Positions 21,087 through 29,109 of a stretch of DNA of 64,000 nucleotides are shown piece after piece. The number at the start of each line of letters is the position of its first letter. Position 1 is the stretch's first letter. Made by a program: the position numbers and the translations under genes. Source of the DNA: a virus; the IMG/VR virus record IMGVR_UViG_3300044837_000085, positions 1 through 64,000 of that record; one strand, 5' to 3'. A model generated the notes under the pieces. That model ran no database searches. It was given only the letters and a program-made list of their open reading frames with translations, and had not been told where the DNA came from.

Positions 21087-21796
21087 ATTGAATTGGCGGA
21101 GTAGGGCGAGAACGATTCGTGAAGCGGCAATGTCCGAGTATATGCCGGAGACGGCTCCTTGCGCCAATCGCGCGGTGTCGGCTGGGTCTGGAACATTTCA
21201 TCATGAGCGGCCTGCATAGCCCGAACGTTGGACTCCACATTAACCACCGTCTTCTTCTTTGAAGTTGATTCCCAACTCGACGAATCAATCCAGCCTCCTC
21301 TCCCGCCATTGTGCCAGTCTTGAAACTGGTGACTCTCATAAAAATCAGACGATGGAGTTTTGATATTTCCGTGATTGTAATCTCGCTGCGACGGTCTCCC
21401 GAAAGTCATCGCCACTTCGGCATCCTTCGGGCGAACCGGACACCAATGCCATCCATAGCCAAGTGGATTATCCTTGGCCGCGATGTCATCCATGTACGAC
21501 ACAACTTCCTGATGATTAAATGTCGGAATGTCGTGCTTCGAGAGAAACAACCGAAACTCCTCGACCATGATGTCTTGAGACGACAGGCCGATGGCTTCTG
21601 CGGTCTCGAGGTAGTCCGCGATTTGCGCCTCATGCATCACGGCATGGTCAACGCGCGGAGAAATCTTTTTTGGAGCACTCTCCAGACGCTGAGTTACCTG
21701 CGGTGCCTCAATGGTAGCGACCAAGCCACCGGCACTCTCCATGCCGGTCCACTTACCAGAATCAACTACTTGCGATTTTCGATCAAACAAACCCAT
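21044..21796 (-). CDS. hypothetical protein, 250 aa, ending inside the tRNA array
   Basis: Starts MGLFDRKSQVVDSGKWTG. Mostly polar, with acidic and aromatic patches (GYGWHWCPVRPKD) and a Ser/Thr-rich part. No known domain. The last codons lie within tRNA-Gly, so the transcript must be processed or the two signals share the sequence. This is the most distal protein gene of the leftward early operon. Confidence 0.6.
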   Translation of the reverse strand: MGLFDRKSQVVDSGKWTGMESAGGLVATIEAPQVTQRLESAPKKISPRVDHAVMHEAQIADYLETAEAIGLSSQDIMVEEFRLFLSKHDIPTFNHQEVVSYMDDIAAKDNPLGYGWHWCPVRPKDAEVAMTFGRPSQRDYNHGNIKTPSSDFYESHQFQDWHNGGRGGWIDSSSWESTSKKKTVVNVESNVRAMQAAHDEMFQTQPTPRDWRKEPSPAYTRTLPLHESFSPYSANSMRAWYIGCCPRLPT

Positions 21797-21813
21797 AGCT
21801 CATTCTCCCTTGG

Positions 21814-22017
21814 TTAGACTTCAAACACGCGCCATTCGACCCATGTCAAAACGGCGTTTACGCCAGCAAGAAACGAATTGATAGCAACGAGACCATAGGA
21901 ACCATTCGACCACGATAGAGAGCCGAGTAGCACAGCCACTAGAAAAGCGAGCGGAGCGCCAATGCGCAGACTCATCAGAAGTACAGTTTGAGCCTGACCT
22001 TCGACCTTAATCTTCAT
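21814..22017 (-). CDS. small membrane protein, 67 aa
   Basis: Two hydrophobic segments (LMSLRIGAPLAFLVAVLLG and SYGLVAINSFLAGVNAVLTWV). The ATG overlaps the stop of the 22238 gene. Function unknown. Confidence 0.6.
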   Translation of the reverse strand: MKIKVEGQAQTVLLMSLRIGAPLAFLVAVLLGSLSWSNGSYGLVAINSFLAGVNAVLTWVEWRVFEV

Positions 22018-22238
22018 AGACTACCCTCCCTCAACTCTCCCGTTTCAACGAACCGATACAACAGCCGAATCAGGTCCGCCGCCATTTGCTGTGTGAGGTG
22101 CATCCTTTCATTATCGACGCCAAGCCAGATGCAATATTCAGTCGCGATAGAACTTTCCTGGATGCTACAGTCCTTTCCGTAGCGATCCTTGAATTCCCCT
22201 CGCATAAAGCCGCGCTCGGTTGGCGCTAGATCAATCAT
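22014..22238 (-). CDS. conserved phage protein (DRYGKDCSIQESS type), 74 aa
   Basis: GEFKDRYGKDCSIQESSIATEYCIWLGVDNERMHLTQQMAADLI is a motif I recall from many alphaproteobacterial phage proteins with no assigned role. Compact alpha/beta. Co-transcribed with its neighbours. Confidence 0.65.
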   Translation of the reverse strand: MIDLAPTERGFMRGEFKDRYGKDCSIQESSIATEYCIWLGVDNERMHLTQQMAADLIRLLYRFVETGELREGSL

Positions 22239-22252
22239 GCTGTCTTCACCTT

Positions 22253-22276
22253 ATCCGCCTTTAGGCGGGGAGGTTT
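22253..22276. terminator. hairpin CCGCCT-TT-AGGCGG
   Basis: Perfect 6-bp stem followed on the plus strand by GGAGGTTTTAT. It sits between the 22279 and 22238 genes, so it may attenuate rather than end the leftward operon. Confidence 0.35.
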
Positions 22277-22278
22277 TA

Positions 22279-22440
22279 TCATTCGCCGCTACACTTCTGT
22301 GTGACGACGACAACGATCCCCATCCACTGCGCAATCTTAAATGCAATAAATAGGAGCGTTCCGTTGGCCGCCTGTCTACCAGCCCAACCGGACCACGTTT
22401 CTCCTTCTGGTTTTAGCCAAGTGGATGCTGAATTGCTCAC
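22279..22440 (-). CDS. small membrane protein, 53 aa
   Basis: GTG start at 22440, 1 nt after the upstream stop. MSNSASTWLKPEGETWSGWAGRQ leads to a hydrophobic segment (LLFIAFKIAQWMGIVVVV). Too short for most gene callers, but well placed in the operon. Confidence 0.5.
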   Translation of the reverse strand: MSNSASTWLKPEGETWSGWAGRQAANGTLLFIAFKIAQWMGIVVVVTQKCSGE

Positions 22441-22441
22441 T

Positions 22442-22966
22442 TCAGTTCTCCCGTCTCAACGAACCGCCACTCTCATTCAAAACCGCAAATTCGATATCTC
22501 TCCATTTCGTTTCAGGTGGGCCATCTTGCTTCCACCGTTCATAAAGCGACCTGTAAAATGGCAACCGCTCTACTGGCTTTAGTTCACTCCAGCACTGTTC
22601 GCAAAGTGGAAACATTCCGCGACCATCTGCATATTCCGTTGAGTGGCCTTCAACGAAATGCCAATTCGTATGACATCTGCTACACGCGCTATATCCTGGC
22701 GCGAACCAATCGCTGATGCGACCGATGCGCAGTTTGAAAACCACCTTGAGCCAGTAAAGCGGTTTCCACTTGGCGCACGACGGGCATAGTTGGGTCTGAC
22801 ACCATGCGCTCCCGTCATCGCTCAGGACGAAAACAGGCGTTAGCCACTTCGCTTGGATAACATCCCGCTCTTCGTCGATACCGCACCCGTGACAGGCGCA
22901 GGTAATACGGATTCGCCATGACCGCGGTTCTTCGCCATCGTCGCGCTTCCCGAACGTTCCGTGCAT
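22442..22966 (-). CDS. zinc-ribbon protein, 174 aa
   Basis: Cysteine pairs CACHGC, CPSC, CSRCH and CEQC are spread along the sequence, suggesting two zinc-binding sites. The centre is basic and aromatic (KWKPLYWLKVVFKLRIGRISDW). Function unknown; possibly nucleic-acid binding. Confidence 0.6.
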   Translation of the reverse strand: MHGTFGKRDDGEEPRSWRIRITCACHGCGIDEERDVIQAKWLTPVFVLSDDGSAWCQTQLCPSCAKWKPLYWLKVVFKLRIGRISDWFAPGYSACSRCHTNWHFVEGHSTEYADGRGMFPLCEQCWSELKPVERLPFYRSLYERWKQDGPPETKWRDIEFAVLNESGGSLRREN

Positions 22967-23193
22967 TACACCCTCCCCTGCCGTCTACTCGCAACCGCTT
23001 TCACCAATCGCCTAACCCCAGCAGGATCGTTGACCGATACTTTGTTTATCACGACCGGCGTCGGTTCCTTGATCGGGATTATCGTCCATGGCGTACAGAA
23101 GTCGCCGTCTCCCTGATCTGTTCCGAAACTCGCCGCTTCCTCTGCGGTTTTGAATGGGCCATGCAGAAGTCCTAGATATGAAACTACGAACAT
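22966..23193 (-). CDS. hypothetical protein, 75 aa
   Basis: MFVVSYLGLLHGPFKTAEEAASFGTDQGDG is a beta-alpha start typical of small single-domain phage proteins. It overlaps the next gene by one base (stop/start TGATG type). No family. Confidence 0.55.
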   Translation of the reverse strand: MFVVSYLGLLHGPFKTAEEAASFGTDQGDGDFCTPWTIIPIKEPTPVVINKVSVNDPAGVRRLVKAVASRRQGRV

Positions 23194-23198
23194 TGTCG

Positions 23199-23942
23199 TC
23201 AGCCTCTCTTTTGAACACCTCGATAAATTTTATCCCTCGTCGCATGAACTACTTTAGACCCACCTCTATCTGGAGGTGGAGCGTCTGTTACTTTTGCTTT
23301 TTCGGTTCGGATATTTCGAATGGGTCGAATTTCTTCGCCCGTCTTCGCGTCCGTTTTTGTTTTCGAGTCGGGCCACCACATATCCGCAAGCGCATCGAGT
23401 CCGTTTCTGAATTTCCACCCCGCTTGGCGAACGTATGGCGTCCACTCGCCATCGAATCTTGGATCATACAATTCGCGAGCCGCAGATTCGATCGACATTC
23501 CCAAAACCGTCACGCGATGAACAATTGCAAAATCGCGCGGATACAAACGTCTCTTGGCTTCGCTCACGGTTTCCGCAGCGAGTAGAAATGTCAGGGCTGG
23601 TGTCGGAGATAATCCTGACGATCCCCTAGCTCTATCAAAGTCCATTGATCCACCGGACGAAGCATAAGTCATATCGTGCGCGCAGCGATATCGATCGCCG
23701 GCCGCGTATTGCAGTTGAGATATCTGCCGACGATTAAACATCGATGTTAAACTATCCGAAACTCGATCGACGATTTCAGTAGATCCATCGAGTCGAGGAT
23801 GACTTACTTCATCACGCTCAGTCCTTGGTCTCGCAGTAGGCTTGGTCTCGCGCTTACGTTTAGTATTTGCCAAAAGCGTATTCCCTGATTTCAAACTTCT
23901 TTGGTCGAATACGCTGACCGAACCTGCCGTGCCATGCCTCAC
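23199..23942 (-). CDS. DUF6456-like protein, 247 aa
   Basis: The middle (MFNRRQISQLQYAAGDRYRCAHDMTYASSGGSMDFDRARGSSGLSPTPALTFLLAAETVSEAKRRLYPRDFAIVHRVTVLGMSIESAARELY) recalls the DUF6456/HTH-like proteins of rhizobial phages. The N-terminus is basic (NTKRKRETKPTARPRTERD). Likely DNA binding. The start is uncertain because the frame continues up to the GGNNN tract. Confidence 0.6.
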   Translation of the reverse strand: MRHGTAGSVSVFDQRSLKSGNTLLANTKRKRETKPTARPRTERDEVSHPRLDGSTEIVDRVSDSLTSMFNRRQISQLQYAAGDRYRCAHDMTYASSGGSMDFDRARGSSGLSPTPALTFLLAAETVSEAKRRLYPRDFAIVHRVTVLGMSIESAARELYDPRFDGEWTPYVRQAGWKFRNGLDALADMWWPDSKTKTDAKTGEEIRPIRNIRTEKAKVTDAPPPDRGGSKVVHATRDKIYRGVQKRG

Positions 23943-23943
23943 C

Positions 23944-24190
23944 TAAACGCGCCGATACCCGGCCTAAGCTTAACTCTCCCCACCGCACCTGCCACAACCA
24001 CACCCATCCTGACCGCACCTGCCGTTACCTACCTCAACACATCGCACCGCATCGCGCCGTGCCCTACCGAACCCCACCTGCCTGACCAGACCATTCCGAA
24101 CCTTTCCTTGCCAAGACGGACCCCACCTCACCTTGCCAGACCGGGCCGGACCAAATCATCGCCCGCCTTACCTGCCTCACCTAGAAGGAT
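23944..24190 (-). repeat. degenerate GGNNN pentanucleotide repeat tract
   Basis: On the minus strand the sequence reads GGTCC GGCCC GGTCT GGCAA and so on, with G or GG at nearly every fifth base for about 245 bp, crossing the space between two genes. The phase shifts once or twice. No stable ORF is kept. A period of 5 cannot be due to codons. Confidence 0.7.
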
Positions 24191-24221
24191 GCGCGCCGCC
24201 CGTAGGCAGCGCGCGTTATCG

Positions 24222-25083
24222 TTATTGGTTTGCCGAAGCGCCGTTCTGCTTGCCCTTCGCCTTGATCGCCGGAAGTTTCTTCATCGCAGCGCTGACTTCA
24301 TCGGACGGAACAACCTTCTCGCGGTTCTTTACTTCCTGCTGGAACCAAGTCAGCAGCTCCTCGGTTTCCGCATCGTAAGTATCTGCGTCTGCGATGGCCT
24401 TGATCTGAGCCGCCCGTCCTTGCGTCTTTTTTTTTTTCACAATGCGGATGAACTCCTCGTCGCGGTCATCGGCTACGCGGAATTTGCCGTAACTCATTCC
24501 CTTTTGCGGACGACCGTCGCCTATGCCAACAATGATGCCGGCGGCGGCAAGGAGGTTGATGACCTGACGCTCCTTGATTAGGCTGGACACGAACGAAACC
24601 TCGATCGTGCAAGCCCACTCAGGGAAGATCGCACGAGTCCGGACGTCCGGCGTCCGCGCCATATCACTGGAGCGGACCATCGCCATGTGAAGCTTTGGAA
24701 CGCCGAACACATTGATCTGCGTCCACGCTTGTCAGGCGAAGCATCTGACTTTTCGACGCGTCAGGAATATCGAGCGCGGCGTTGGCAATCGCCTTTGAGA
24801 AGGTTTCGGACGGTAGATGAACGCGCGAAGGCGTACTGTCATCCCGATTCAGGTAGATCGTATCACGGAATTCAGAGATCGGGTCGTGCTTCAGGTTCGA
24901 TGCTTTTTCAGCCCGGTTGACCGGACCTTTCGGCATCAACAATTCCCGCCGCGCCTTTGCACTGAAGCGGTGCATCAGCAGCGGCGTCGTTCCAACGATA
25001 TTGCAACGCAGACGACCCATTGAGATTTCCTGTATCTCGATTGCCGCTGTCTCTTTCTGTTTAGCCATTGTCATTGTCTCCAT
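24222..25083 (-). pseudogene. conserved phage early protein, apparently frameshifted
   Basis: The first frame METMTMAKQKETAAIEIQEISMGRLRCNIVGTTPLLMHRFSAKARREL...LPSETFSKAIANAALDIPDASKSQMLRLTS ends at 24664. The continuation WTQINVFGVPKLHMAMVRSSDMARTPDVRTRAIFPEWACTIEVSFV...GRPQKGMSYGKFRV lies one frame off and ends at 24222. I recall the two halves as one protein in related phages. The break is near 24720-24735. It may be an indel, a sequencing error or a programmed shift. Confidence 0.65.
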
Positions 25084-25210
25084 CAGCGCTCGGCGCTAGC
25101 AGGCCCCGAGCACAAGGGTTCGTTTTCACGAAACCGAGCGCCGATGAAGCGATCGATTGTCGTGCTCTGACCGCGCTGCTAGACGCGGGTTCAAATTGTT
25201 CAAAACTCAT
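25061..25210 (-). CDS. hypothetical protein, 49 aa
   Basis: ATG at 25210 follows the stop of the zinc-finger gene within 10 bases. Ser/Ala-rich; its end overlaps the start of the next gene at 25083. Confidence 0.4.
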   Translation of the reverse strand: MSFEQFEPASSSAVRARQSIASSALGFVKTNPCARGLLAPSADGDNDNG

Positions 25211-25218
25211 ATTCACTC

Positions 25219-25398
25219 TCACAAAAGTTTCTGCGGCAACTTCGTCTTCATCCACTTCACCGCACAATCGATGCTGCAGAAGTCCACACCGAACGCAAAG
25301 GGTGCCTGCGGTATTTCAATCGATAAGCATATAGGCCCGTAGAGATCGCCTACCGGCTTCTCGCATTGATCGCAGCGAAATTTGGTCTCGCGGCTCAT
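25219..25398 (-). CDS. small zinc-finger protein, 59 aa
   Basis: MSRETKFRCDQCEKPVGDLYGPICLSIE...FAFGVDFCSIDCAVKWMKTKL: two CxxC pairs (CDQC, CSIDC), as in the small treble-clef proteins of phages. Its ATG overlaps the stop of the DUF3606 gene (ATGA). Confidence 0.55.
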   Translation of the reverse strand: MSRETKFRCDQCEKPVGDLYGPICLSIEIPQAPFAFGVDFCSIDCAVKWMKTKLPQKLL

Positions 25399-25589
25399 AC
25401 GGCTCGCTTCGCGATCTGATACCCAATAACGAACGCCGCAACCTTGACCCGGCTCCGTCCCGCTTCTTCATGTGCGAGCCGGATCAGCTTCTGAGTGACA
25501 CCGAGTTTCTTGGCGAGGTATTTTATCTCATGCTTCTCGCTGGAGAGAAGCTTGCGGTCCATTTTGTGTGTTCGCTTCTTCATTGTCAT
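25395..25589 (-). CDS. DUF3606 protein, 64 aa
   Basis: MDRKLLSSEKHEIKYLAKKLGVTQKLIRLAHEEAGRSRVKV fits DUF3606, a small three-helix protein frequent in Hyphomicrobiales and their phages. The LGVTQKLIRLA stretch has HTH character. Role unknown. Confidence 0.75.
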   Translation of the reverse strand: MTMKKRTHKMDRKLLSSEKHEIKYLAKKLGVTQKLIRLAHEEAGRSRVKVAAFVIGYQIAKRAV

Positions 25590-26365
25590 GATCCTTCCGT
25601 TTTAATTATCCAATAGTCCGATCCGTACTTCGATGATCCGAGATAGGCTTGCGGTATGAAGCAGTCACCCTTGCTCCCCCACGTCGCGCTCCACGAATTT
25701 CGTGCCGTGAAGTGATTGGCATGCTGGTTGTAGCCGCAAATATAAACGCAATGTCCGCCCAACATCGCTTCTCCGGTCTTCGGCATCGGCACGATTCCGG
25801 TAGATGCAACAGCATCGCTCTCGAAACTCTCGAATACCGCGAACCCGACGATCACCGGATATCCAGCAGCAAGCGCAGACTTGATGGCGTAGGTTGATAT
25901 CGCTACGCGCTCGTAGCTGATCGCGCGAAACTTCACCGCATCCGCATAAGCGCTCGCTGGCGGCTTGGTTTTGAATTTACCAATCGAGTACGGCCACAGC
26001 TTCTCATGTGCGACGCCAATTTTAGCGGCGCATTTGATCCCATCACGGATCGATGCGCCCGCATCTGATTGAACCGTGCCCTCCATGTTGCGTTCGTCGT
26101 AGTAAAGCTGGAGGCGCGACATGGGAAAATCTTTTTGGCCGGCGTTGATCAGCGCGTGACGAAGCGCGCCGGTTATGCCGTGGCTTGTGCAAGCGCCCAG
26201 GGCACCTTGGTCCATCACTGGCGGGCAATGCGCGCGTAAATCCACAACTGCCGGAATTCTCGCCACAGTCGGCACGTAGAGATGATCGCGCGGATCGCGT
26301 AAATCTCTGATGCAGCCGTACCAGGCGTTGCGATGTTCCGATTTGGTGGTCTTTGATGAAGTCAT
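25586..26365 (-). CDS. papain-like (C1) cysteine protease
   Basis: 259 aa from MTSSKTTKSEHRN; the start overlaps the previous stop (ATGA). The catalytic pattern is complete: MDQGALGACTSHG (oxyanion Gln and active Cys), GGHCVYICGYN (His) and ARNSWSATWGSKGD (Asn), followed by the typical C-terminal GYFxxP-like strand. There is no signal peptide or propeptide, so it should act in the cytoplasm. A protease amid replication genes could process phage or host proteins early in infection; this role is inferred. Confidence 0.85.
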   Translation of the reverse strand: MTSSKTTKSEHRNAWYGCIRDLRDPRDHLYVPTVARIPAVVDLRAHCPPVMDQGALGACTSHGITGALRHALINAGQKDFPMSRLQLYYDERNMEGTVQSDAGASIRDGIKCAAKIGVAHEKLWPYSIGKFKTKPPASAYADAVKFRAISYERVAISTYAIKSALAAGYPVIVGFAVFESFESDAVASTGIVPMPKTGEAMLGGHCVYICGYNQHANHFTARNSWSATWGSKGDCFIPQAYLGSSKYGSDYWIIKTEGS

Positions 26366-26628
26366 GACGATGTTTCCTCTGGTGAGATCAAAGCCCTCGC
26401 ATTTATTGTTGCTGTCGTATCGGAATATCCAGCAGCTTCCCACGTCCGGTAAAAGGCGCACATCTTGCCGCGTTCGAATTCATTCCTGACGCCACCGTGA
26501 AGGCATTCTGTTAATTCACGATCGATAAATGTCTTGAGGTCTTGGCGATATCGCTCGCGTCGATATCCGCGCTTGAACTCGCCGATGAAATCTCGGAACG
26601 CGCTCACGCTGCACTCTCCGGTTTGCAT
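26362..26628 (-). CDS. hypothetical protein, 88 aa
   Basis: Start at ATG 26628 or GTG 26607; the latter overlaps the previous stop. FRDFIGEFKRGYRRERYRQDLKTFIDRELTECLHG is helical and charged. No family. Confidence 0.45.
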   Translation of the reverse strand: MQTGECSVSAFRDFIGEFKRGYRRERYRQDLKTFIDRELTECLHGGVRNEFERGKMCAFYRTWEAAGYSDTTATINARALISPEETSS

Positions 26629-26846
26629 CCTTTTGCGTCGTAATTTTCCAACGCGAGTTTTACGAGTATTCGATCTCCGGACCTCGCCGCAGCAATGACG
26701 GACAACATCCGGTAGTAGTGATCGGCGTAGACGGTTTGAAGCGCGGGCTCGCCTACTCTCATTGACCACATCGGAGCTGGTGCCATCTCTACCGCTTTCG
26801 GTAGTTCAAATCGTTTATAGTTCTTTGGAATTTTGAAGGGCTTCAC
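26604..26846 (-). CDS. hypothetical protein, 80 aa
   Basis: Starts MKPFKIPKNYKRFELPKAVEMAPAPMW; overlaps the upstream stop (ATGA). No domain seen. Confidence 0.55.
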   Translation of the reverse strand: MKPFKIPKNYKRFELPKAVEMAPAPMWSMRVGEPALQTVYADHYYRMLSVIAAARSGDRILVKLALENYDAKGCKPESAA

Positions 26847-27139
26847 GCAGCATTCTCCGCACCTGATGGAGCGAATAGCGCGCAGAAGAAGTTAGGCCCG
26901 GTTATCAACTGAGCCACATACTCGCTACCGTCTTGGACGTAGGCCCGCGAGGCTCTGAGAGCGTCTTGCCTGACTTGCTGAAACTCTTCAGCGCGCTTGG
27001 GTGATGCCTCGTCAGTGATCTCCCAGCGCTCGCGGACAGCCTTACAGATATGGAAGCCAACAGCTTTGGCCTCCCAATCGTAACCATCATCGTCTACACC
27101 CCAATGGCGGCATTTATCGCAACGCGGTGCTTCACTCAT
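26843..27139 (-). CDS. zinc-binding phage protein, 98 aa
   Basis: MSEAPRCDKCRHWGVDDDG with a CxxC at the N-terminus and later C...C (GFHICKAV, FFCALF) gives a possible zinc site of a type seen in phage hypothetical proteins (CDxCRHW). Overlaps its neighbours at both ends. Confidence 0.6.
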   Translation of the reverse strand: MSEAPRCDKCRHWGVDDDGYDWEAKAVGFHICKAVRERWEITDEASPKRAEEFQQVRQDALRASRAYVQDGSEYVAQLITGPNFFCALFAPSGAENAA

Positions 27140-28083
27140 GCCGCAGCCTCATCGTCAGAGGATCCGACACGTTCGCCGAAATCATTGAAACCTTCAGCCC
27201 AGAGCGTCGCGAAGTACCAACCGCGGCGCCCGGTAACCCGGCCGTTTTCATCTTTGTGATCGCAAATCTGTGTGCCGTGCCCGGTTCGCTCAAACGAGAC
27301 AGTTTGGTGCGAATTCCATTCTTCGGTGCCCTCGTCTACCCAGACCTTTCCGTTCGACACGATCTGTAGATGGGGAATCAGTTCGTGAGCTGACATCACA
27401 GCGCTATCGCAATAGACCAGCGAGACCATGTCTTCTTTTCGATTAAGCAGCGGCGTACAGGCCGTGGAAATCGTATTTGGCGAAATGCCGGCGGCGAGCC
27501 AGACATCGATCTGATTGAGATCGGGGACCGACCACTTCTTCCCAGATCGGATCGCTGCCAACATCACGCGAAGTGCAAGTGCCTGTTTTTCATGGCCTTC
27601 GTCCAATTCAACCGCCTCTGCAGCCGCAGTGGCTTTGGAAGTGGAATTTGGTTCTTGCTTCTTTGTTTTATCCCTAGGCTTTTTGGGAGGGTTAACCCCA
27701 CCCTTATCATCATTAATCAATTCAGGATTACCACCAGTTGAACCCCAGTCCTTTGCCTGTTGCGCCTTAGCTCGATCTCGAACCATCTTCCTAGAATAGA
27801 TCACCTTGTCTTCGGTGCGGCTGTAAACTCCGGCAACTTCGAGCTCGCACATATATTTCATGACTTCAGGCAGACCGATGCCAGCAAGTTGAGCCAACTG
27901 CTTGTTACTGACGGCGATGCCGTTGTTGATCAGATGCCCGTATGGCTCAGCGTCGTGCATGATGCATAGCATCTCCATCCACAGGCCGCGGGCGCCGATT
28001 GTGCAAAGGCGCAGCTTCGTATTCCCTCGCCAGTTAGCCGGGAAAAACTTGAACCAAGGATGCTTGTCTTTAGGCTTCGCCAC
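27136..28083 (-). CDS. phage replication initiator/replisome organiser-like protein
   Basis: 315 aa. GTG at 28083 overlaps the upstream stop (TAGTG). N-terminal winged-helix part: KHPWFKFFPANWRGNTKLRLCTIGARGLWMEMLCIMHDAEPYGHL, then ISNKQLAQLAGIG. A Lys/Pro-rich linker follows (PPKKPRDKTKKQEP), then a C-terminal domain. This layout is that of O-like phage replication proteins, which bind the origin and load helicase. With DnaA and DnaN in the same operon it points to self-directed replication. No iterons were found inside the gene. Confidence 0.7.
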   Translation of the reverse strand: MAKPKDKHPWFKFFPANWRGNTKLRLCTIGARGLWMEMLCIMHDAEPYGHLINNGIAVSNKQLAQLAGIGLPEVMKYMCELEVAGVYSRTEDKVIYSRKMVRDRAKAQQAKDWGSTGGNPELINDDKGGVNPPKKPRDKTKKQEPNSTSKATAAAEAVELDEGHEKQALALRVMLAAIRSGKKWSVPDLNQIDVWLAAGISPNTISTACTPLLNRKEDMVSLVYCDSAVMSAHELIPHLQIVSNGKVWVDEGTEEWNSHQTVSFERTGHGTQICDHKDENGRVTGRRGWYFATLWAEGFNDFGERVGSSDDEAAA

Positions 28084-28634
28084 TATAGCTTGCTCTCTGC
28101 CCATTCGATGACCTGTTTGGCGCAACCGAGTGGATCTCGCCAAAGTTCAGACCCGGTAAATCTGAAAATCTCATAACCGTTTTCTTGAGCCTCGCGGTCG
28201 CGAGCGCGATCCTTTGCTGCTTGCTCTTTTGTTCGTTCGTGGAAGTCGTGGCCGTCGCACTCGACAATAAGCTTCTTCCAGCCAACGACTCCGGCCCCTG
28301 GATTTCGAAGCCAACTGGCATGCGCGTGAACGATGAAATCGACACGCCAATCTGGAAGCTGCGCCTGCTTCTCGACTATGAGCCATTCACTGGCGTCTTT
28401 ACGAGTTTTGTAGCGTTCGATATTCTCGCTCTTAACGAACACCGCCTTGGTGTACCAAGTGTCCTTTACGTATTCGAGCCGTAAAACGACGGCCGTAAAT
28501 AGAAGCCTCTCGATTGGAGTGTCGCCGTAGTTAGCTAAACCTTCTCCCTTACTACCGCACCTGAATGCCACAGCGCCTGCAACATGGTCTAATATCTGTT
28601 GTTGAAGCAGTTCAAATCCAAAAACCTTTTCCAT
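28083..28634 (-). CDS. PD-(D/E)XK-like nuclease (DUF559/MTES_1575-like)
   Basis: 183 aa. WRVDFIVHAHASW...KKLIVECDGHDFHERTKEQAAKDRARDREAQENGYEIFRFTGSELWRDP contains the VDF...ECDGHxFHE catalytic pattern and the DRxRD helix of Vsr/DUF559-type nucleases common in phages. Start MEKVFGFELL overlaps the previous stop (TGATG). Probable role in recombination or host DNA breakdown. Confidence 0.8.
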   Translation of the reverse strand: MEKVFGFELLQQQILDHVAGAVAFRCGSKGEGLANYGDTPIERLLFTAVVLRLEYVKDTWYTKAVFVKSENIERYKTRKDASEWLIVEKQAQLPDWRVDFIVHAHASWLRNPGAGVVGWKKLIVECDGHDFHERTKEQAAKDRARDREAQENGYEIFRFTGSELWRDPLGCAKQVIEWAESKL

Positions 28635-28864
28635 CACGAAACGACCCCCTCCATTGCGCCAACAGCCTCGCAAGTCGGAGTCCCCTCACCCTCAACCCGA
28701 TCCAACCCCCGCCAGAATTCCGTGCGGAACGTCTCCCGCAATCCGTCCCATTCGTGCCACGTCACCTTGACAAGCCCGCATCGCAAGCACTCGCGCTCCG
28801 TCTTTCTCGGCAGTGCGACTGCGTTTGGGACTCGTGTTGGCTCGCTCCATGTGTGGCGCGTCAT
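28634..28864 (-). CDS. small zinc-binding phage protein, 76 aa
   Basis: MTRHTWSEPTRVPNAVALPRKTERECLRCGLVKVTWHEWDG: CLRCG site in a fold I recall from phage hypothetical proteins. Its N-terminus is repeated in the neighbouring gene at 28861-29109. Confidence 0.6.
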   Translation of the reverse strand: MTRHTWSEPTRVPNAVALPRKTERECLRCGLVKVTWHEWDGLRETFRTEFWRGLDRVEGEGTPTCEAVGAMEGVVS

Positions 28865-29109
28865 GGCTTGCATCCCTCGATCAGCGCTGAGAACGACTTA
28901 ACCGGAACGGCCGAGCGGCCCATGTCCTTTACGAATACGCGGCAAGGATTGTTAATATCCCTTGAAACTTCGGCGTAGCTCGAACCGCCTTCGGTTTCGA
29001 AGCCGTGGTCGCTGCAGCCAGCGAGCATCAACACAGCAACCATTAACAGTGCGGTTGCGTTGGGGACGCGGGTTGGATCTGCCCATGAGTGGCGCCCGCG
29101 CTTATTCAT
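28861..29109 (-). CDS. lipoprotein-like protein with a duplicated leader
   Basis: The first 20 residues (RGRHSWADPTRVPNATAL) copy the N-terminus of the gene at 28864. What follows, MVAVLMLAGCSDHGF, is a signal sequence with a lipobox (LAGC). The functional start is therefore probably the internal ATG of MVAVLM (about 29043), making a small envelope lipoprotein. A partial 5-prime duplication joined to a lipoprotein gene explains the layout. Confidence 0.55.
   Translation of the reverse strand: MNKRGRHSWADPTRVPNATALLMVAVLMLAGCSDHGFETEGGSSYAEVSRDINNPCRVFVKDMGRSAVPVKSFSALIEGCKP

Noticed and set aside
23944-24581. Plus-strand frame of 226 codons with many Thr/Pro/Leu
   Set aside because: Product of the C-rich complement of the GGNNN tract and of antisense coding; no start signal or homology.
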